Of a stretch of 64,000 nucleotides of DNA, positions 57,994-64,000 are shown piece by piece. A program made the position numbers and the translations under genes. Below the pieces are notes generated by a model that was given only the letters and a program-made list of their open reading frames with translations, did not search any database and was not told the origin of the DNA. Position 1 is the first letter of the stretch; each line of letters begins with the position of its first letter. Origin of the DNA: Ziziphus jujuba (Eukaryota > Streptophyta > Magnoliopsida > Rosales > Rhamnaceae); NCBI RefSeq assembly GCF_031755915.1, contig NC_083380.1:15705001-15769000 (forward strand), in the 5' to 3' direction.

Positions 57994-59008
57994 CCAAATC
58001 AATATTTATTCCAACTTTTTCATTCTTTTGAGTTGTATGACCAATATTTTCCGTGACTTTGTCTTCATAAATTACCTATTTCTTTCCATTATTCTTTTTC
58101 TCTACTATATTACCAAATTAATTTTTCAAATTGCTATAGTCAAATTTTTATTATTAAAACCATTTTTAACCGAGCTCCATACTAAGATCTTAACGACCAT
58201 CCTCAAGTTCACAATATATTTTTATGTGGCCACTTTCACCATAAAAAAAAGAAAATTAGGTAAACGTTCATAAGAAAACTCAATCCAATGTCCTCTTTGA
58301 CCTTCTAGATGTATTTTCATTCCCATCTTTGTACTATTTTGTTTTGGATTTACAAGTTTTGTTGTCTATACCAGCTTATGAACAAAAATATATGATGTTG
58401 GGAAAATATAAGTGGATGCTCTCTCTTTTTTTTATTGAATTAATTAATTACGTATCAAGTATCCAATTTCTTTCAATTGGAACGTTTAGAGATATCAATA
58501 TGAATTTTTATCCGAATATGTCTCCAAATACAAGAACCATCCTCATCTATATCAACCTTTTATAGGTCCCCCAATATTTTACCAATTAAGATTCTTACTT
58601 TTTCAGTCATTCTGACCAAAGGAAGTTTTAGAACTTGAACCCAAAATAATGCTTACCATAACAAGACTTGATGAGGCTGAATTTTGCAATCAACATTCTT
58701 CAATAGAACTAGAACTTTGTCAAAGTACCATGGTAAACCTCTATAATCCATAATATACGGAAACTACCACAATAATATATCTTCCTAAAATTCCTTAAAA
58801 CCAATCAAACAAGAGGTTTCCATAATGAATCCATAGTATCCTTAAAAGCATTCGTGTTAAATCTGTTTTTTGTATAAGCTTTTTGAACCAAGAAGTTAGG
58901 CATGTCCTTCACCACAAAACTCTAATGCAACAATTTAATTACCAAAGAATCATTCCCTTCCTCTGTAAGATATAGGCTCTGATCAATTAAACTTTTAATC
59001 TTCTCCAT
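57994..59008 (-). pseudogene. LINE ORF1 (gag-like, DUF4283 type)
   Basis: From an ATG at 59008 the minus strand reads MEKIKSLIDQSLYLTEEGN, then NDSLVIKLL, a stop, KDMPNFLVQKAYTKNRFNTN, FKDTMDSLWKP and CGSFRILWIIEVYHGTLTKF. This is the order of the DUF4283 domain at the start of plant LINE ORF1. Several stops. It is the 5' end of the LINE whose tail is at 32067. Confidence 0.7.
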
Positions 59009-60388
59009 AGTAAGAAAACTAAGCGAGAAAAAAAAAACAAACTTCCATGTGAACCTCACTGGAAAATGAAAGACTCGTAAAGAATACAAGATAAAGCCTA
59101 ACAGAGCATGTATGGACCAACATGACTAAAATTTGATAAATTAAACACGCATAATGTAGAGTATGAAAAAAAAATAATCACATGCTCTATTTTGATACAT
59201 GATAATGTAATACTTAATTAGATGGGAGGAAAAAATAATCTTCCAATTTAATACTTCAAGGTATGTTTGATATGTGGAATTGATGTAGAAATAAAATACC
59301 TATTCCATAAATTTAGTTTTTCGTTTGTATAATACGTTTATGAATTTTGGAATAGCTATTTCATGAAAATAATTATACCTCTATTTAAAATAATAACAAT
59401 TCCTTTTAAAAAAATCTCATACTTCCTATTCCTATATTTTAAACTATGTAAACTTTAAAATATCTTTATCATATTTTGATAAATTTAGATTTAGATTGAT
59501 TATCATATATTAAAAATATATAAAATTTAACTTTTAATTAATTTACCTATTTTTAACATTTTTTTAAAAAAATTATTTTTAAAGGCTAAATCTTGATTCT
59601 AATTCAATATTTTTACCAAATATATTAATAGGAATTGCTATTTATTTTTCTATTTTTTATTCCCTTGACTAACTAATAATATTTTATAAAGGATGGTTAT
59701 TCTGTGTACCAAACAAGCCCTTAATTAGATGGAAAAATAAATAAGACATGACATATAGTAAACATCAAATGGTCATGTGTCACAATGTTGTTAATAAAGA
59801 CACTAGAAAAGTAACAAATTGTCATGTGTCACATTTTACCTTGTCATGCGAAACACAATCTTTTTTTTTTTTTTATGAAAGAGAATCTAACTTTCAATGT
59901 ACCTTATGGAAAATAAAGAATTTTGATTTGAATATTTATAAGAAAATAGCCTACAAAGATTTACCCAAAAAAAAAAAGAAAAAAAAAGAAAAAAACTACA
60001 AAGAAACAAAAGTTGTACACATTCATGACAAAGCCATGCATTTAAGTTGCTTCTTACTCGATCTCTAGATAAGTGGGGGACATCTATTTTAGTGAAAATT
60101 ATTCAGAATTCATAACCTATTATATTCTAGATTCATAAAAATAATTTGCTAAGGGACGTAAAAAGAGGGACTATTAAGGATAATATTCATAGCCATTAGA
60201 TCTGCATGATTTTTATAATTTGACGGTTGTGAGTAGCTGTATCTCACAGTTCCTCTTTATAAGTCTTTCTCCATATCAAAACCATCTAGATTCATTTACA
60301 AGCTATATAACATAAGTTGGGTTTCAATATAACTAAGTGAATTGAAAATAAAATAAAATAATTATAAGAGCATGTATGAAAGAGGAAC
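59009..60388. other. DNA upstream of the LINE, with a MITE
   Basis: AT-rich. Contains LINE 5' UTR or flank, a MITE (59260-59722), and A/T runs (59862-59874, 59970-59995). A 106-codon frame (59748-60068) is low-complexity and Lys-rich from a poly-A tract; not called. Confidence 0.4.
59260..59722. mobile_element. hAT-type MITE, about 460 bp
   Basis: The left end AAGGTATGTTTGATATGTGG and the reverse complement of the right end (AAGGGCTTGTTTGGTACACA) form imperfect inverted repeats of the common plant GGGCTTGTTTGGTA type. A direct repeat CTTAATTAGATGG lies on both outer sides (59213 and 59718). Confidence 0.5.
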
Positions 60389-60592
60389 TATAACAACCCA
60401 TCTTTGGAAAATGCTTAGAATTTAAATTTTTGAATGGTTTAGCCAAGGTTGATCGAATGGACACATGGAATGGGGTAAAAAGTTGACTTTTTGCTAAAGA
60501 TAAATTAAATTTAATATCATTTTATAGAGCTCGTCTATATGAGTTTAAGGACATATGACACACTTAAATCACAGCTACAAATTGAGAGATAT

Positions 60593-61276
60593 TGTAACAC
60601 TCATCTCTACTAGTGGATCTGTCATTCTCTGCTGATATTGTCCCCAATTTAGCCATGGCATATGATATAAAATTTTTAGTTAAGAGATTTATAGGAAATC
60701 AACCATTTTAAGATTGCTTTAGCTGAGCACCCTTAAGTTCGAAGTTCTTTCAAACCCTAAAGCCAACAACTTTTAAAAGGCATCGGCGTTATTAGATTGA
60801 GTATCATTAGATTTTAATCATTCCCTGATCTACACCTATGCGATGTGAGAATGGGCATAAGGCAGTCTACCAATGGTCTGTACTGCCTATATTGGTCATC
60901 ACTCTCCACCCCGTTGGGGTCCTCATTGGCACACTTCTAGGTGGGTAAAGGTTCTTATACCGTTTGTAATAGCACACCTCCACTAGTAGACATGTCACTC
61001 TGCTGATATTGTCCCCAATTTAGCCACTACACTCTGAATAAGATTTTTTGTTTAAAGTTTTGCAGGAAGAGACACATTCTAGAATTGCTCTCGCATGAAC
61101 ACACTTAACTTCAAAGTTCTTTTGAACCTTGAAGTCAACCGCTCTGAAAAGGTCTCGGCGTTATAAGAGTGATTATTACTACATTTGAATCATCCCCTGA
61201 TCTACACCTAGACAACATAGAATTCGACACTAGGTAGCCTACCATTGCCCCGCATTTGCCCATACTAGTCATCACA
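60593..61276 (-). mobile_element. Cassandra TRIM g, complete, 684 bp
   Basis: LTRs 60593-60903 (311 bp) and 60965-61276 (312 bp) around a 61-bp internal domain with a decayed primer site (GGTTCTTATACCG) and a purine/pyrimidine tract (CACCCCGTTGGGG). Ends TGTAACAC and CATCACA. Flanks GATAT and AATAT agree at four of five bases, a likely aged target duplication. No coding capacity; both LTRs keep a 5S-like block. Confidence 0.85.
61064..61120 (-). ncRNA. 5S-rRNA-derived block in Cassandra LTR
   Basis: Aligns without gaps to about 60 bases of canonical plant 5S rRNA (from the AGTTAAGCGTGC region through GGATGGGTGACC); TCTAGAATTGCTCTCGCATG and ACACACTTAACT are the matching stretches read on the plus strand. 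Part of the LTR and not a ribosomal gene. Confidence 0.7.
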
Positions 61277-62319
61277 AATATAACTAAAACAAGTTAATAG
61301 CATTTTTATAATTATGGGGCAAGAAAATGATGTTAAATAGCACCATCTCCTTCCCCTTCCCATCCTAAAATGACAACTATCATTGTTGTCTATCTTTAAA
61401 TCTACAATTTCAAAACATCATAACTTATTTTACTAACCTCTTATTACTTCACCAACTATGACGTTGGAAAGTTTGCATGACGATGAACATTTATAACAAT
61501 AACTAACTAGATAGTAATTAAAAACTCAATGGAAAGTTCATGGATTCAATTTTTCAATCGTAAAAATTTGTAGACTTTTGGTAAAGGGAAAAGTTCCTTT
61601 TCCACATGTTTATGGCATTCTCGAAGTTCAAAAGTTTTGCCATTTTTCCCAACAACAAAATAAAGTTTCAACAAACTTTTGCTTCAATTTTTTCAAGTAA
61701 TCTATAGCCACTATTAATTTAGTTTGAAGGTAGATTCTTACTCTACATCTCTTAAGTTTTGGTTTAATACATAGATGCACATGTTATTGAGTATTTTGAA
61801 AAATCAAAATATTAGATATATGGGTATTTTGGGTTCGACTAAATTGGACCATCTAAAGGTGTTTTAAGAACTAGTTGAAGTATAATTTCAAAAATCATTA
61901 AGTAACTGAAAAATACCCTATTTTGGATAGGTGACTTAAGAGATATTATGCTTGATTTAGACAATTGGGCTTCTTGAAGCATACAAAAAGAGAACTAGTA
62001 AATGTTAGAAACCAACCCATGATTTAATTACTTGGAATTGTGGATGGATTGAAAAGCCCGAATTTGCAGCCTTAGAGATTACAGGTATTTTGGAGGAATT
62101 GGAAAAATTAGAACTTAGATTTAGCAATTTTAGATTTTTAATAGTAAGATTAGGACCATGAAGCACACATTTTATTGTACATTTTATGGAAGCCTAAATA
62201 TATAGTTTGGCAATATTTTATGCAACTGGAGTAAGATTAGAGGTGATCCAGTAGTGGATTTAGCATGATCTATCATACGATGAGTGGTAATATTTTTATA
62301 AGTTATTTTGGGCAGATTA

Positions 62320-62460
62320 ACAAGTAAATTTTATGGCTTTCAAGTCTTATCCAATATTATGGTTAATATTGCCTATATAATTAGATATTGACAAGTAAAT
62401 TATACGGCTTTCAATTCTTATCAATATTTTGGTTAGTATTGCCTATATAATTATATATAT
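62320..62460. repeat. 71-bp tandem duplication
   Basis: ACAAGTAAATT...GGCTTTCAA...ATATTGCCTATATAATTA occurs at 62320 and 62391. Confidence 0.85.
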
Positions 62461-62879
62461 GTTTATACATATATGGTTTTAGCATGACGAAAATGTTATA
62501 GAATCTGGAAATGTGCTTTATGGTTTTATGAATTCATATTGTGGATATTTAAATATATGGTCTAGTTCCATAGATATCAAATTCTGATTTTATGGAGTGG
62601 TCACATTATTGAAAATGGAAAAGTACAATTGTGGAAAATAATGGTTGTAAATATTGTATAGTTGGGTCTTTAAAAGATGTACCATAGTACAAGTGTTTTG
62701 CCCTATCATTATTATTATTATCGTGAAGGTTTTAGTCCTCCTATGAGTTGTCACGATACAAAAAGATGATGACTGGATATTGTAATCATGGAATGGCAGG
62801 TTTTGTCACAATATCTTTAAGATGCTAAAGGATTATAAGGTGGTTTCTTTTCTCCCTCCTTACTGTATAGTGGTGTTTT

Positions 62880-63182
62880 AGGATACCTAACACCACTTAG
62901 CAGCACTAGTTATATAGTATGGTATATTATAGTTTTACAATTTTATTCGATAGTTTATTTATGGTTTTACACTCATATTTATATATACAATTCATTGGAT
63001 ATATTGAATGTTATTCCAATGGTTTTTAGGTTGGGATGCTAACACCATTTGGCAGCAATAGAAATATAGTATCGTATATTGTAGTTTTACAATTTTATTC
63101 AATGGTTTATCTAAGGTTTTACACTCATATTTATATATACAATTCATTCGATATATTGAATGTTAGTACAAAGGTTTTTAGC
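62880..63182. repeat. 151-bp tandem duplication within LTR
   Basis: CTAACACCA...GCAGCA...TTTTACAATTTTATTC...ATATATTGAATGTTA is present at 62887 and again at 63038. Confidence 0.85.
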
Positions 63183-63213
63183 TTACAAATATGGGCTTTG
63201 TAAAAAGGATTTC

Positions 63214-64000
63214 TGTAACACCCCATTTTTATTGGCGGACCTATCCCTCTTTGACGATATTATCCCCAATTTAATTGCCATACTTGGTAAAGGTTATGTT
63301 CAAAGCTTCCTAGGAGGTCACCAATGCTAGGTTTGCTCTCACCTGACCACACTCCAAAGTTTTTTTCAAACCCTAAATCCAACCACTCTTAAAAGGCCCC
63401 AATGTTATGAGAATGATTATCATTACATTTAAATCATACCCTAATCTACACCTAGATGATGTGCGATTAGACACTAGGTAGCCTACCAGTGCTCCGCCAT
63501 ACTTACACTGGTTTTCAAAATCCACCCCCCTTAGACACATTTGTGACATCCCTTCTTCACTGATAGACTTGTCACTTTCTGCTGATATTGTTCATAAATT
63601 TAGACACCGTACTTGATATAGGGTTTGTTGTTCAAAGCTTCCTAAAAGGTCATCCATCCTAGAATTGCTCTCGCCTAAGCATGTTTAACTTTAGAGTTTT
63701 TTCGAATCCTAAAGCCACCCACTCTGAAAAGGCCTCGGTGTTATTATATTAGAGTGACAATCATTACATTTGAATCATCTCTTGATCTACATTGGAGTGA
63801 TATGGGATTGGACACCAGGTAGTTTGTCAGTGCCCCACACTCATCCATACTAGTCATCACTATCCATCCCCTCAGGGTCCAACATCTTTATTGGCATACT
63901 TCCAACTAGGTATGGACTTTGATATCATTTTTAACACCCTACCTTTACTGATGAACGGGTCATTCTCTACCAATATTGTTCCAATTTAGCTACTATATGG
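63214..64000 (-). mobile_element. Cassandra TRIM h, multi-LTR, cut by window end
   Basis: LTRs at 63214-63519, 63542-63861 and 63930 onward. The first internal domain is shortened to about 22 bp; the second (63862-63929) is normal, with a primer-site remnant (CTTTGATATCATT). This is a second array with three LTRs. The element runs off the window. Confidence 0.85.
63641..63700 (-). ncRNA. 5S-rRNA-derived block in Cassandra LTR (best preserved)
   Basis: Gapless over 60 bases against canonical plant 5S as I recall it, with roughly three quarters of positions equal. GGTCATCCATCCTAG and CTCTCGCCTAAGCATG are the clearest stretches on the plus strand. In Cassandra this block carries the 5S internal RNA polymerase III promoter. 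Activity of this copy is unknown. Confidence 0.8.

Larger units (their letters stand above)
60389..63180 (+). mobile_element. Diverged chromovirus LTR, plus orientation
   Basis: Starts TATAACAACCCATC; 62845-62930 (TTTCTTTTCTCCCTCC, then AGCACTAGTTATATAGTATG) is the mid-LTR block. Interrupted by Cassandra g; joining 60592 to 61277 restores the LTR reading (ATAACTAAAACAAGTT corresponds to the ATAACTTTNAAAC-type stretch). Its U5 end was not found before 63213. Confidence 0.6.

Noticed and set aside
59748..60068. 106-codon frame
   Set aside because: Lys-rich tail comes from a poly-A tract; the rest is AT-rich without family resemblance.
60640..63720. 5S-like blocks as ribosomal genes
   Set aside because: They are partial, diverged and embedded in repeated LTRs with primer sites, so they belong to Cassandra.

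Overview
This window is nuclear DNA of a flowering plant, probably a rosid-type eudicot. It is AT-rich and rich in TA microsatellites, and it carries one intact intronless PPR gene of the OTP43 type, fragments of plastid-targeted genes, and dense nested retrotransposons (Tekay-like chromovirus, Cassandra TRIMs, a small TRIM, an L1-type LINE, MITEs). Species cannot be fixed from the sequence alone.

Layout. 1-5.9 kb: gene debris, including 5' exon fragments resembling Mg-chelatase subunit D (1441-1611) and a plastid dicarboxylate transporter (5399-5569), plus a 254-bp tandem repeat whose units are nested palindromes (1840-3170). 5.9-7.4 kb: the intact P-class PPR gene. 8-14 kb: a diverged local duplication (7981-8275 plus 9148-9260, against 13441-13770) flanks a candidate two-exon gene for a 62-residue secreted proline-rich peptide (10895-12147) that no single open frame reveals. 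15-20 kb: a MITE and two adjoining foldback structures with 320-560 bp arms. 20-27.7 kb: a deleted chromovirus and two opposed LTR fragments. 28-32 kb: low-information DNA with a tandem duplication, SINE-like traces and a MITE.

32-64 kb is one nested stack. The host is a LINE on the minus strand (about 32067 to 59008) cut into four blocks. Into it went: a rearranged chromovirus derivative with inverted LTR ends (33675-36227, flanked by ATTAA); a cluster of Cassandra and chromovirus pieces (36870-52880, flanked by ATAAT); and a three-LTR Cassandra array (53953-57993, flanked by CCAAA). The second cluster holds a complete chromovirus (38556-48845, flanked by TAGCC) sitting inside a Cassandra LTR. 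The Cassandra array carries a 3.1-kb solo LTR (54593-57715, flanked by AGAT) inside its third LTR. At the right end the order reverses: a complete Cassandra (60593-61276) sits inside a chromovirus LTR. Cassandra LTRs contain a 5S-rRNA-derived block; seven Cassandra loci are recognised.

Functionally, the only confident cellular gene is the PPR gene, whose Arabidopsis counterpart acts in mitochondrial nad1 trans-splicing. The peptide gene is a plausible new small gene. Everything else recognisable is transposon-derived or broken.
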